Part shown: one piece after another, positions 21,765 through 32,591 of the stretch
Position numbering within the stretch: position 1 is the stretch's first letter
How the letters are laid out: each line of letters starts with the position of its first letter
Position numbers and translations under genes: made by a program
Source: Scleroderma bovista
Lineage: Eukaryota; Basidiomycota; Agaricomycetes; Boletales; Sclerodermataceae
Reading direction: 5' to 3'
DNA length: 64,000 bases
NCBI GenBank assembly: GCA_037178675.1
Contig: JAYMGJ010000418.1
Location: 1 to 64,000 of the forward strand
Notes under the pieces: model-generated
What the model was told of the DNA's origin: nothing
Database searches by the model: none
The model's input: the letters and a program-made list of their open reading frames with translations, nothing else

Positions 21765-22647
21765 CTACGATGATTCAAACTCCAATTTCGTCACCAGAGA
21801 GGTAGTTCCGGGGCCGCTTTGGTGTGCATTGGAAATGCTAGCCTTATTTCCCATATTTGCGAATGCGACTATGTCATTTGAGTGGGAATTATTCAGCCTT
21901 GGAACTAGGCGAGATGCAGGGCGTGGAGGTCCTGGCTTGATTTGCGGGCCCCTTATGGGGATGGAAAATGACATGATAGTCCTCTCAGGCTGCGCCCCTC
22001 TGGTGCTTGTAAGGACGCGGCAGCAAACGGCTCTCCAAAGCCTGCATCGTTGCGCATATCCCTCTGCTGAAGGATCCTGATGAGCTCAAATGCAATTAGT
22101 GGTAACTTGTATTCCCAAGCATGACCTACCCGTGACCATGGAGCCCTACGCCCATTGTCAGCCACCTCAAACATGAATTCGGCATTTGGCCATCGAATCC
22201 TTTCACGTCGCACGTGAGCCTAACTTCAAGTCATCGGGCGTATCTCACTCGAAACTCACTCGAAAAATGCAGCATTCTCCTCGATAACGAATATCTTCTT
22301 CATGTGCCACGCGATCGGAAAATTGGAGGCTACGATTGGTTCTTTTCTTGTAGCGTGGAGAACGGTTAAATACTTCCCAGTCTTGACATTGCGGATGGTG
22401 TGGCCAGCACCAAGTGGCGCAACTTCCCACTACAAATCCTGTATGGAATAGCACATGCTCCCGAGATGGGTGTACTGACCTTTTGGCTATCCGAGTCATT
22501 TGGTGGTATTCCTGTGCAGGGGATGTCAAGTCTGTGTCTGTGAGAAGAGCAAGAGAAATACATGCCTACAAGTAGATTATCATTACCAATCAAGTCCATC
22601 GCCGTACCACTCTGGCGGTTGATGAAGACATATATTCCATGACGCAT
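21765..22647 (-). CDS. ricin-B-type (beta-trefoil) lectin-like protein, 221 aa
   Basis: Exons 22647..22566, 22511..22480, 22429..22260, 22199..22130 and 22076..21765 give 221 codons. The trefoil blocks run in order: GIYVFINRQSGTAMDLIGND, WEVAPLGAGHTIRNVKTGKY, PIVASNFPIAWHM, IRWPNAEFMFEVADNGRR and AQRCRLWRAV. A C-terminal tail of about 80 residues rich in Ser, Pro and Gly follows and is unusual. No signal peptide is seen, so a cytoplasmic protein is likely. Intron 1 starts with GC (TAG|GCATGT). Homologues are usually sugar-binding and many mushroom members act in defence against grazers; the ligand here is unknown. Confidence 0.8.
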
Positions 22648-23687
22648 TTGAGTAAAGTCAATGATAAACCTTGAGGGGAGAGAAACGTTGCGACGCTGGG
22701 CAGTGGAAGTGTTAAGTATGAAGGAAGCACAAGCGGCACAGCAGTGTCGCCTCGTTCATGGGAGGGAGATTCCTGGGTGTCAGGTGTCAGGGTATCTGAC
22801 CAGATCTGATCTGCGACGAACAAGATATCATGTTCCCATAATCCACAGGGATCTTAGGCTAACGACAGGTGAACGTTTGAACCTCTGCTGGTGGGTGTGA
22901 TGTGCAAGGCCTCCCTGTGAAGGTATCTCAGCTTGAGAGTTAATCCACAAACCATCCATGCGGAGCTAATGGCGAACAGCAACCATTCGAACGGTAATAC
23001 TGCGACTGCAACTCCATGCTTCTAGAAATAATAAGGAAGTGCCAACCTATAGCAAAATACGGCCTTATAAATGCCTCCGAAATTCTTTATCTCCGCATGC
23101 GCACCTGTGATATCTTTATCCAGTCTGAGCTTGATCATGTTGCGTTAGCGGCAGACAAGCGATGCGGAATATGATTTAGGACTACAAAAGTAAGGTCTCC
23201 AGTTGAACATTCTACGGACGCCCTTCCCGATCCACGAAATTTCAAAGCGATACTAGCCAGGAGGTAGGTGCAATCATCTTGCTTGACAAGGTTTCTGCCG
23301 CCCCAGGCTGTAATCCGTGCTATGGGACCGTGCAGTCACCATCAGATCACGTAGACCTTTGGAACACACCACGGGAACGGGCCTAATATTAGTGCTCACC
23401 CATCTAATACGTTGTTAGTGACTGCTAGGTCAAATAAAAGATACGCACTTGATGAGACTCTACTTTTCTGTGACCTTGGACTCCAGGACTGTCGTCCGTG
23501 AGCGAGAATGAGTCACAAGACAGGCCTAAAATACAGCGATTTTTGGTCAGACCTGATGCGGGTTCCTGGTTAGTATTAACTGACGCCTGCGCCAAGTCTC
23601 ACACACGACGTAGTTTTTCTTCGCACCACCACATTTCAGGGGGACGACCGCCAGCAGAGTCTTGTATGCAAACTCGTTGTAATATAG
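22648..23687. other. intergenic; possible exons of the next gene
   Basis: No complete gene. A plus-strand stretch at about 23270-23382 (LLDKVSAAPGCNPCYG...HVDLWNTPRERA) has coding character and may be an upstream exon of the 23688 gene, but I could not join it with confidence. Confidence 0.3.
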
Positions 23688-24096
23688 GCACTACCACTTC
23701 GGCTTTCAGCCTACGTCGCTCCACAAGAGGGAGATCTATGACTTCTGCCTTGATATCTTCGTCGACTTTGGCGAGTCGAGGAAACGGTTACATTTTCTTT
23801 ACAACATAACTCTTGGACTCGAGGGTCTTGTCAGCGGGAAGGCAGAAAACTCCGAGGAGGTAAATAAACTGCATTCGCACCTCACCAGAAATGTCTACTC
23901 CATCATCCACCTACTCTCTCGCGAGATTAGAATCATCTATTCAGGGCGAAGCTCTAGTTTTGCAGAACGTCAAGTTCTTCACCATCGAATTATGTATACT
24001 TTGGCGTTTAAGAAAGAACTGATTCAGTTGGTTGCTGTCAACCTGAAGCAGCTGGGAGGTGGGCTGCAAGAGCAGGCATGCCACTATGGCAGTTAG
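23688..24096 (+). CDS. unknown helical protein, last exon
   Basis: After an ATATAG acceptor the frame is open for 135 codons to a TAG. It looks fully helical: LHKREIYDFCLDIFVDFGES, RNVYSIIHLLSREIRIIYSG, KKELIQLVAVNLKQLGGGL. It may be the end of a larger protein whose upstream exons lie at 23260-23600, where stops and unclear splice sites block a full model. I do not recognise the family; it could be a broken gene. Confidence 0.35.
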
Positions 24097-24807
24097 CTTG
24101 CCGTACACAGATTATAAATGATTAACTTGGCGAAATCTGAGCCGTGTTACAGGATGACTCTGAACACTTACCATGTACCCTGCGTGTAGTTCCGTCTTCC
24201 AGCATCGTTCCTACCACTACTGCGCTACCCATGTCTGCACGACAGACCTGCAAGAAACTGCGCCCTATGGTTATAGAAGAGGGATAGACATCTTCAGAGA
24301 CTACCCTACTATTCAACCAAGAACAGGGCAACGGTTGCAGCTCGCTGATGTCAGATTCCTTGTGGGTCTTGAGAGGGTGTCAACGTATTGCAATGCAGTG
24401 ATCGTGTAGGATGCAAGGCAGTTGGGTCATGGCTACGTCCATATCTCAAGTATTGACAATTGCACGAGTGTTCAACGTTCTCTGCAGATACTAGTTGCCA
24501 CAGATAACATTGCACCACAATCAAAATGGGACCTGAGTGGGCCGTCAACTTGTACGAATGCGGCTGGACCAAGGCTGGACATTTGGATCAATATATAGTA
24601 CCGTCAAAGGCTTCAAGATTCAATGGGCGCCCTGCATCCCATAAACCAACCTTGGGAGGCACACGTTGGGCTTAGGGGCGTCGAAATTGCACCGCCTGCT
24701 TTTTGTGGAGAGAGATATAGATAACCAACATTCTCCGTCCTTCTATAGCGCTCTCCAGCTCACATCCATCATCCTCACCAGCTACCTCTACCAGCACCAT
24801 TGCCACC
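24097..24807. other. intergenic, upstream of the DM9 gene
   Basis: A minus-strand frame at about 24170-24340 (SSITIGRSFLQVCRADMGSA, LEDGTTRRVHG before a GTAAGT) is coding-like and may be a relic of a divergent neighbour. A TATA-like AATATATAG lies near 24590, about 215 bp upstream of the DM9 start. Confidence 0.3.
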
Positions 24808-25466
24808 ATGATGTTCCGCGACAAGTACTCGAAGAGGGATCTCAATGATCAGCCTGAGACCCCTCCTCCAACATACTCAGAGCCTGAGCATAAAACTTTC
24901 CCTTCAGGCTATCGCATCGCTCTCGACGCCTCGTCTGATTTCCCGCCACTCTCCAGCACCGGGGAGCCCCCCTGTCTCGATGCTGATGAAAAGTCTCCCG
25001 TCTTCATTGGCTCCGCTCTCATGGCGGACCATTCTGTCCACCCATGCAAAATTGCACCAGGACTTCTGCCCGCTTGCCGCGTCCCGTACGCAGGTGTAGA
25101 GCTAGCGCATTACGGTCGTTATGACCTCCTCCCGTTTGATTCGGCCACTATGGAGTGGGTTACGACCAGTCGCGGTCGAATTCCCTACGGTCGCGAGCCA
25201 GTGCAGGGGGGTATGGAGGAGGATGGTTCGCCATTGTATCATGCCATCGGCGTAGTAGATGGCGTGAGAGTCCCAGGGAAGACCGGAGTACACTTGGTGC
25301 GTGTATTTACTGCTTCGCGGTCGTTTGTTAACACCACATTAGAGTGGTTGCAACATAGCTTTTGGTGGTAGTGAACATACGATTACACACAACTACGAAA
25401 TTTTGTAAGTTGGCACGTCATGACAAATTCAAATGCTGATTGCGGCACATTAGATGTTGGAAGTGA
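24808..25466 (+). CDS. DM9-repeat (DUF3421) protein, 187 aa
   Basis: Exons 24808..25296, 25343..25404 and 25454..25466 give 187 codons. After a short Pro-rich N-terminus with a PPPTY motif comes a DM9 region: PVFIGSALMADHSVHPCKIA, CRVPYAGVE, GRYDLLPFD, TMEWVTTSRGRIPYGREPV, ALYHA-type LYHAIGVVDGVRVPGKTG, and the end SGCNIAFGGSEHTITHNYEI then LCWK. DM9 proteins in other eukaryotes bind mannose or act in defence; the role in fungi is unknown. No signal peptide. The last exon codes only four residues, but it completes the family's usual ending. Confidence 0.8.
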
Positions 25467-26129
25467 CTCGGAATCTACGTGATTGTGTTCCATGTGGGGA
25501 GGGGAGTAATTGGTTACGGTGTCTGTTTGTACACATGCTGGCGTTGTATAGTACGATAGAACGGGATCATACCTTTGTTCCTCCGAGTCGTTTAATGTAT
25601 CAACTGAAGAGGCCCGATGTCAGTACAGAGCGCTGTGTAAGAGACAGGAGGTAGTTGACGAAAAATAGTGCCATCAAGCACCTTGTTTACCGGGCAGGCA
25701 TGCGAAAATTGAGACAAAGCATACTATGATAATGTATACAGGTACGAGGAAATCATAAACAAAGAAGTTCCCTTGCTCGCAGAGCAAAGCTGGGACTTCG
25801 TTATATCGTAACGTAATCCTACGAGCGTCTAAGTGAGCGCAAAAGGGTGTAGTCCTTCCGAACGGAGGTTGCCATTCCATGCCCATTCCTTGCCACGACC
25901 AGCAACTTCACAACTTCAAGTTGAGGAACACAGTGTGGATTTGGTGTGGATAGTTTCGCGATTCCGAGTCGTCGAAGTCAAGATGTGCCGCGGAATTCCG
26001 ACGGAATGGTTCCTGGTTGGAAACGCGTGGTTCTTGTCCACAACGCGTTGTACTTGGACGTAAGATTACAGACAGCTGGTACTAGACAAAGACGCGCCCC
26101 AAAACATGGAACAACAAATGTCCGACATA
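25467..26129. other. no gene seen; left flank of the Harbinger element
   Basis: No coding region. About 35 bp near 25790-25825 (CTGGGACTTCGTTATATCGT...) resemble 12886-12921, perhaps relics of one old repeat. Confidence 0.4.
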
Positions 26130-26132
26130 TAA

Positions 26133-26233
26133 GAGCTAGTTCGGGAGGAAAGTCCCATGATAAATCTAGGTAAAAAGACCCACAAAAAAATCCACAAGGA
26201 CTGTTGACATAAGCTGCAACATTCCGGCGGAGT
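26133..26233 (+). repeat. Harbinger terminal inverted repeat, left (101 bp)
   Basis: Matches the reverse complement of 29455-29555 with one difference (GCATTCC[G/A]GCGG side), including an identical A7 run. Confidence 0.95.
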
Positions 26234-26293
26234 AGTAATTACACAGTTCTAGTACTGTCGATAATCGCAAAATAACTTTCACTCCCATCCATC

Positions 26294-27735
26294 ATGGCCG
26301 AGCACCCTTTAGATATCGATGAAGAATTCGTTGAGTGGGATACAATCGTGGACTGTGGGCAAGATGTTGACGAGGTGGAAGTGATTGATGGGGAGATCGA
26401 AGAAATCGACGACACCTATCCTATGACTCAATTTCATACTCGATTCAAGCTCCAATTCGAGGCCCTATACGCCATATCTGTTACTATCATCGAGGCGATT
26501 GCTCTAGCGACTCAGAGAGCCGAACCGATCCCATACCACACCTCTATCCTCTCTGGTGAAGGATGGATGCTGGAACTCTTGAATGGTCACCCCGAAAGGA
26601 TCCGCACCGAACTTGGCGTTCATAAGCAGGTTTTTAAGATCCTAGTGGATGAGCTTCAGCGCCATGGATTCAATCACTCAAAGCATGTCACTCTCGAGGA
26701 GCAACTCGGGATTTTTCTATATACCGCTGTTACTGGCCTGACAATCAGACATGTTGGAGAGCGTTTCCAGCGATCGAACGGTACCATCTCAAAGTAAGCA
26801 TTGAATTGACATGTCTCGTATGACTGCTCATGATTAGTAGATACTTCAAGGAGATGCTCTTCGCATTTTCGTCACCCGGAATTTACACAAAATATGTACA
26901 ACTTCCCCGTACTGACGCTCTGGTCCACGCTTCTATCCTTGACAACCCCAAGTTCCACCCATTTTTTGAAGATACGATCGGTGCAATTGATGGGACACAC
27001 ATTGCATGTGCCCCATCTGCGGAGGAAAGAGATGCGTCGCGAAATCGCAAAGGATTCATGTCGCAGAATTGTCTCCTATGTTGCGACTTCGACATGCAAT
27101 TCACGTACGTGCTCAGTGGCTGGGAAGGCTCAATGGCGGATGCATCAATCTACCATGATGCACGGTTGAGCGACCTAGCTATCCCTGACGACAAATACTA
27201 CCTCGCTGACGCAGGGTTTCCGAATTGCCGCCAGCTATTGGTTCCCTATCGTGGGCAACGGTATCATTTAGCAGAGTGGGGCCGCGCACAGACCCGGTGA
27301 GTTTATTCTAGTCTTCTTTAATTCACAATGACTCACTTCACATCAAGGCCTGTCAACGCACAGGAGCTGTATAACCTCCGCCATGCACAGCTCCGCAATG
27401 TCGTCGAGCGCATCATTGGTGTACTCAAGCGCCGCTTCCGAGTTCTTATCGTGCCTCCGGAATATTCTATGGACATTCAGGCTCGCATCCCACCCGCTTT
27501 GGCTTGCATGCACAACATTATCCGTACATGGGACCCGGTAGAGCTGGAAGAGGTTGAGGCCGGAGCTATTCCATCGCTGCAGACCTCTGAAGGCATGTCT
27601 GGCTTGATCGCTGATGGTGTCCCCACTAACGCAGATCGTGAGTGGATGTCTGCAAAGCGGGACAGGATTGCCCAAGATATGTGGGCCAGTTACACTGCAG
27701 AACGCACGCGGAGGGGTGATCCAGTCGCACTTTAA
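26294..27735 (+). CDS. PIF/Harbinger transposase (DDE_Tnp_4), 448 aa
   Basis: Exons 26294..26793, 26838..27296 and 27348..27735 give 448 codons. A helix-turn-helix-like part (EEQLGIFLYTAVTGLTIRHV, ERFQRSNGTISN) precedes the nuclease domain. Likely catalytic residues are D218 (IGAIDGTH), D268 (GSMADASIY) and E340 (RNVVERIIGVLKRRF), with the family's conserved DAGFPNCRQLLVPYRG between them. No stop or frameshift. It starts about 60 bp inside the left TIR, so the TIR region probably contains the promoter. It needs the Myb-like partner for DNA binding or nuclear import, by analogy with studied Harbinger systems. Confidence 0.92.
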
Positions 27736-27857
27736 CTAGTTGATACATACTCTCGCATACCAGTAGGAATTCACGCATCACTCGAATAAAGAGAGATGAT
27801 GACACCCGATGCAAAGACAATACAGTAGCATGAAAGAACTACAAATGTGATGTGTAA

Positions 27858-29358
27858 CTAAGTTTCCCGTATCTCTTTGAGCCGCAACTCAATCCATGCC
27901 TTGCGACCAGCAGCGAAACGGACGGGATCCTTTGTGAGCGAAAGATATGTATCAGCAAAAATGACATTGTCAGTGAGAAGATCCAAGAAACGAGCCAACT
28001 CATCAGGTGAGACGAGGGCCATATCAAGCTCGAGGAATTGCTCCCTTGCCTTCCGGGATAGCGGATGAGTTGGAATGCGTGCCATGGCTGAGGGGCTAGT
28101 AGCTACAGATCCCTCCGAGACGGTGCTCTTTTCACCCTTCCAAGTCTCCCTAAACTCGGCTTGGATACCTTCCAACCGGTGCTCCAAACGCCCTATCACC
28201 TCACTATTCCCAGCACGTCGCTTTCGAGCCGATGATGAATTGGAGACCCTGGATCCAGCCAAGGAACTTGATATAATCGAAGAGCCATCACCGTCTGCCT
28301 TCCGCTTCTGAGAGCGCTCGATACGAGCTGAGACACTAGATGACGGTTTGATTGAGCTAATATTTGAACCATTAAACGAAGAGGGTGCGGTCGGAGGAGT
28401 GAAGCTTGTTGGCGTGGCAGGAATTCCAGCAGATTGGTCGGAAGGCCAACTGAAGGCAGTCTGGGTGTTGGTTGGAACAGTGCACGGCGCGGAAGGTGCG
28501 AGAGGGGGAGATGAATCCACTGGTACATGGTTGGAAGGCCAACTGAAGGCAGTCTGGGTGTTGGTTGGAACAGTGCACGACGCGGAAGGTGCGAGAGGGG
28601 GAGATGAATCCACTGGTACATGTTGAGGGGCATACATCTCCATGTCGTTAGCAGTGCATGGAGCGACAGAGAGTCCCCCCACGGTGCTATTACTACCTTC
28701 GTCATGCGAACTGCTACCGGTGGAAATGCCATCAGTAGTAGAACGCGGAGCACTGAGGCTTAACGCAGAGAAACGATTTAAGCCCTTGCCCTTAGAGGGC
28801 ATGAGCGGCTTCATTTTATCATAGTGTACCCAGCCTTTTGTTTTGAAAGTAGTTGCATCCTTGTGTATCTGTCAACATTACCGTTAGCCTAGATCAGCGT
28901 CCTTCTTATGGTGATGTACCTTGACGTATCCATCCCACACAGCCTTGTTCTCCAGACCGATATTGGCCCCTAATTCAAGCGAATATGCGAACCCGGACGT
29001 ATTCACAATGTGATCAACGACTTCGAACATCTTTCTCAGCTGCCATAGGCAATATCAGTTGATTATTCCATTAGTATTTAGGTCAAAAATTACTCACCCT
29101 TTTGTACTTGTCCTTACATCCTTTGGGAGTCTTGGGTCCTCCTTTGCTGGGGTTGGCAAGAGCAGCAGCAACCCCATTCCAAAAAGGTGCCCGGAAATTC
29201 ATGCCCTGGCCAGCCGATGCCTTGTGAGAAATAGCCAGATCAAGGAGAGTATCAATGTCTGCATCTGACCATGATGCCGATCCCGATGGCGGCATGGCTG
29301 CTTGGTGAGAAGTAGATGTACCCTTGGTGGGTGAGCGTGATGACTTCTTGGAGGGCAT
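27858..29358 (-). CDS. Harbinger Myb/SANT-like partner protein, 463 aa
   Basis: Exons 29358..29098, 29039..28920 and 28868..27858 give 463 codons. A basic N-terminus (MPSKKSSRSPTKG) leads into a Myb/SANT-like domain: SWSDADIDTLLDLAIS, FWNGVAAAL, CKDKYKR|LRKMFEVV, then WDGYVKIHKDATTFKTKGW. The middle is Ser/Pro-rich with a 31-residue tandem repeat. The C-terminus has KRRAGN and a helical end, KAREQFLELDMALVSPDELA. It converges on the transposase with 122 bp between stops. It starts about 97 bp inside the right TIR. Confidence 0.88.
28440..28625 (-). repeat. 93-bp in-frame tandem duplication in the Myb-like gene
   Basis: Two units 93 bp (31 codons) apart are almost identical, giving VDSSPPLAPSA[S/P]CTVPT twice. 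The near-identity points to recent slippage. Confidence 0.9.
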
Positions 29359-29454
29359 GACAGAAAGAGAGAGCAAGAGAGCGACGTGTGAGCCACACTG
29401 CGGTGTTGATACTACTAACCCCGCCTCCAACACGGCATCTCGGCCAGAGCCTGA

Positions 29455-29555
29455 ACTCCGCTGGAATGTTGCAGCTTATGTCAACAGTCCTTGTGGATTT
29501 TTTTGTGGGTCTTTTTACCTAGATTTATCATGGGACTTTCCTCCCGAACTAGCTC
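29455..29555 (-). repeat. Harbinger terminal inverted repeat, right (101 bp)
   Basis: Inverted copy of 26133-26233; followed directly by TAA. Confidence 0.95.
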
Positions 29556-29628
29556 TAAAGGACACCACTGGTCTTGCTCATCCCCCATCCTCCCTTTCTT
29601 TCTTTCATAACCACTTTGCACGATCATC

Positions 29629-30000
29629 ATGCCCAAGAACTCCAGCAACGGCGGTTACTCCTATACGAGCAGTGGCACCAACAGTCAGGTGGGTTGGTCA
29701 CCTTGATGCCATGTTGAATCTTGGTGACGCGTCCGTCGTGCTCATTTATCGTGCATTCTCAAGGGAAACCACTACTGCTCTCGTGACTATGGCGATGCTG
29801 GAACTGGCTACCACTACTCCAACCAGTGTGTCTTGTCTCACAATTGTCCATTGTCAGCATATCAATGTTCTGCCCATAGGGACGATAGCTACTATTACAG
29901 CAACCCTAATGGGTCGACCTACTATAACAACGGGTCTGGTTACTCCCAGTACACATCTCCCAGTGGTGATGTATACAAGTCTTACGACTCCAAGAAGTAA
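29629..30000 (+). CDS. small Tyr/Ser/Asn-rich protein, 80 aa
   Basis: Exons 29629..29688, 29764..29825 and 29880..30000 give 80 codons. The sequence is low-complexity: MPKNSSNGGYSYTSSGTNSQ, NHYCSRDYGDAGTGYHYSNQ, SYYYSNPNGSTYYNNGSGYS. Similar short Tyr-rich proteins (YHYSN...GSYYYSNPDGSTYYN) are familiar to me from many agaricomycete genomes, without known function. No signal peptide. The Harbinger element ends 70 bp upstream of the ATG, so its original upstream promoter has been pushed away. Confidence 0.7.
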
Positions 30001-30399
30001 ATGTTTTTGTGAGTGTAACTCCCTTCAGACGGTTGAACGCTTTCTGAGATGGTAGTTTCTGGGATGTTGCGTCAGTTTTTGGTGTCAACGTGATGGCGCG
30101 TTATGACTACTTAGATTGAGTCAAATTGAATGCAGTGATTGGCCAGCCTACATCTGATTGCCTGATAAGACGGCCCTCTGACGCCAATTAAGCTGGAGGT
30201 AAGGTAGAGGACATCGCAACTTGATTATTGTGTTTTACACGACACGGAAAACGAAGACAACTGTGTTTTCATGACTACGCCTTGGGTTAGATCCCCATAA
30301 CCAATAGAATGAGACGATATAGCGTCGAACTTGAAATAAACACGATTTGGAACCACCTAGCAATTGCAGAGATGTTTGGCAAGCTTTGAGCTTCCTCGA
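30001..30399. other. intergenic between converging genes
   Basis: Nothing recognised; it holds the 3' ends of the small Tyr-rich gene and of the P450 gene. Confidence 0.5.
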
Positions 30400-32591
30400 T
30401 TACTCGTCCACTGTATTGCTCGCACGAATCAATTGTTCCGCCTCCGCAGACCTTGGCTTAATGGAACAAGGAAATGGTTTGGGGTGTCTGTCAGCATCTG
30501 TCAGCGCACTACATTTGGAACAGATGTAGAGTGCGCACACGACGATGCCTGTTGTAAATTCCGGCTGAATATCAATTTCATTTCCAAGCTCATCCTTTGC
30601 CTTCGTGATATGAAGCGTGGCCAAGATGGACACCATCAGGGACCAAACGCTTTGATCTGCAAGATGTCTGCCTGGACAAATACGCCTAGAAAAAAAATCA
30701 CTTCAGTAATGCGGCAGTTCTAATTGACAGACTTACCGTCCGAACCCAAATACAGGAGCAGAGTCTTCTGCACATTTACCATCTGGATTCAAATGTCTCT
30801 CAGGAGTAAAGACAGCCGGATTTGGATAGTGTTCCTCGTTTTGGGTTATCGCCCTCGTGGAACTTAGCTTCCTACAAGTGAGCAAAATTAATTAGTCACA
30901 CACCAGGTATTTATCAACACGGTTGAGCCTACATGCATGCGTCAATATTTATTCCGAACACGGTCTGAGGGGTAAATATAACCTTTGGGGACGTACATCC
31001 CATCGTATATATCGTCAGACATTGTTGCGTGTGGAACGGCTGCAGTGACCAGTATCATTCCACAAAGTTATTTTCTGAGGTCCCCAAGATTATGGACTCA
31101 CCAAGGGGAGCAACCGGCTTCCATCGCATGGTCTCGATGAAAACGCATTGGACGTATGGAAGGTTTTCACGGTCACTGAAGTCCGGTAAACGATCCTGAC
31201 CGACCACTCGATCTATTTCTTCTTGGGCTTTAATTTGCACCTCCGGATACAAGATCATGGCGAGCATGAACACCAACATTGTTGAAAATGTCTGTAGGCT
31301 CTGTAGGTAAAATTCAGTAGGCGTAGGTCACACTCACAGTATCCTGTGCCGCTGTTAAAGCATCAGCCCCATACGCACAGAAAAAGATATACGGCATAAA
31401 CTCAAACTCACCCAAGAACGCAGTAGCCGCTGCTTCTTTTACAACTTCTTCGTGACCACAACTCTCATTCCGGCCAATATCTCTCGCAAGTAGGATATTT
31501 ACTAATGAGTTCCTGACTGAGCTGGTGGACTATGTATACCAAATAAGCTCTGTCATTGACTCGGAGTGCAGGGCCCTACCATGTTCTGTTTAACATAATT
31601 GACTGGATCATCTCTAACTTCCCTCCCCAAATCACGGATTTGTCCTGCCCATTGCTTGTAGCGTCCCCCAGGCATCCATAAAGGGATATATGACACTGAA
31701 ACCGTTGTTGACCTGTCTGTTAACGCGAGGTCATACGAGTAAACTCACAGATCGGAAACGCGCTGTATATAGCAGCGCGCTCTGTGGTGACCACGTTGAT
31801 AACAAGTTCAGCATGGCGCATGGCCTTGGATACGAAAGGATCGTTCTCTGGCATAGCATTGTATCCGTAGGAAATGGCCATAATAACTGACCCCGAAAAT
31901 CTTGGAACGGTGAAAATCCGCGGATTTTCTGAAGGAACTGAACCTACGCCTCAGCATGCTTGACGTAGTCCTGCGGTGTGGCAATCAACCTCTGGAGCAT
32001 CTGGCGGACTTTCTGTATCTGCATTGGTTTGTATGTCATGGAGGCTTGCTTGTTGAAGGCGAGATTGAACATCTTCCGGTGAAGCCTCCACCGCTTTCCA
32101 TATGGTTTGATAGCCGTATTAAAATCCAGACCAAAACTAATTCGAAACAAGATCAGTCTATGTTCAACAGCACTTAGCATACTCACGAATTAATGAATGA
32201 CATGGTCGGTCGGTCGGCATAAATTGCACCTCGTCGTTCCAGCAATTCTTGTACAATCTTCTTGTCATTTATGATAACGAAATCACGGCCGAATAAAGTA
32301 CAGTAAACTATGCCACCTTCCGAATAAGATGCTGCTATTAGATGTAATCCACAATACCCACCGGAAACACTAACCGTATCGCTTTCCCCACTCGGTGTAT
32401 GTCAGCCAAGGCGCGGCGATGTTGATGTCGAACATGTTGCCTATAAGGGGAAGCCCCCTGGGACCAGGGAGTGAACGAAGGCCGCTCCTATGCGTCCCAT
32501 TGCTCCGCAAAGTTCTGAGCACCACAAATGCGAAGGAGGCGATCAAAGCAGAGTATAGAATGGGCACTGCGAAATCCATACTTGGACTCAA
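30400..32591 (-). CDS. cytochrome P450 monooxygenase A
   Basis: Reads from [20 protein letters not shown] (membrane anchor) and the Pro-rich hinge [15 protein letters not shown]. Later blocks are [42 protein letters not shown] (I-helix, unusual Q where A/G-A-D-T is usual), [23 protein letters not shown] (ExxR), FTPERHL and the haem loop [12 protein letters not shown], then [13 protein letters not shown]. More than ten introns of 45-60 nt can be placed with matching phases, so the gene looks intact (around 500 aa). Family within P450 not assigned; microsomal oxidation of an unknown substrate. An upstream in-frame Met (32591) precedes MDF by four codons. Confidence 0.88.

Larger units (their letters stand above)
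26133..29555. mobile_element. complete PIF/Harbinger DNA transposon, 3423 bp
   Basis: The ends GAGCTAGTTCGGGAGG... are inverted at both sides and flanked by the 3-bp target duplication TAA (26130-26132 and 29556-29558), the known Harbinger target. It carries two convergent genes, a DDE transposase (+) and a Myb/SANT-like DNA-binding protein (-), the usual autonomous pair. Both frames are open and the TIRs differ at one base in 101, so insertion is recent and the element may still be active. Confidence 0.95.
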
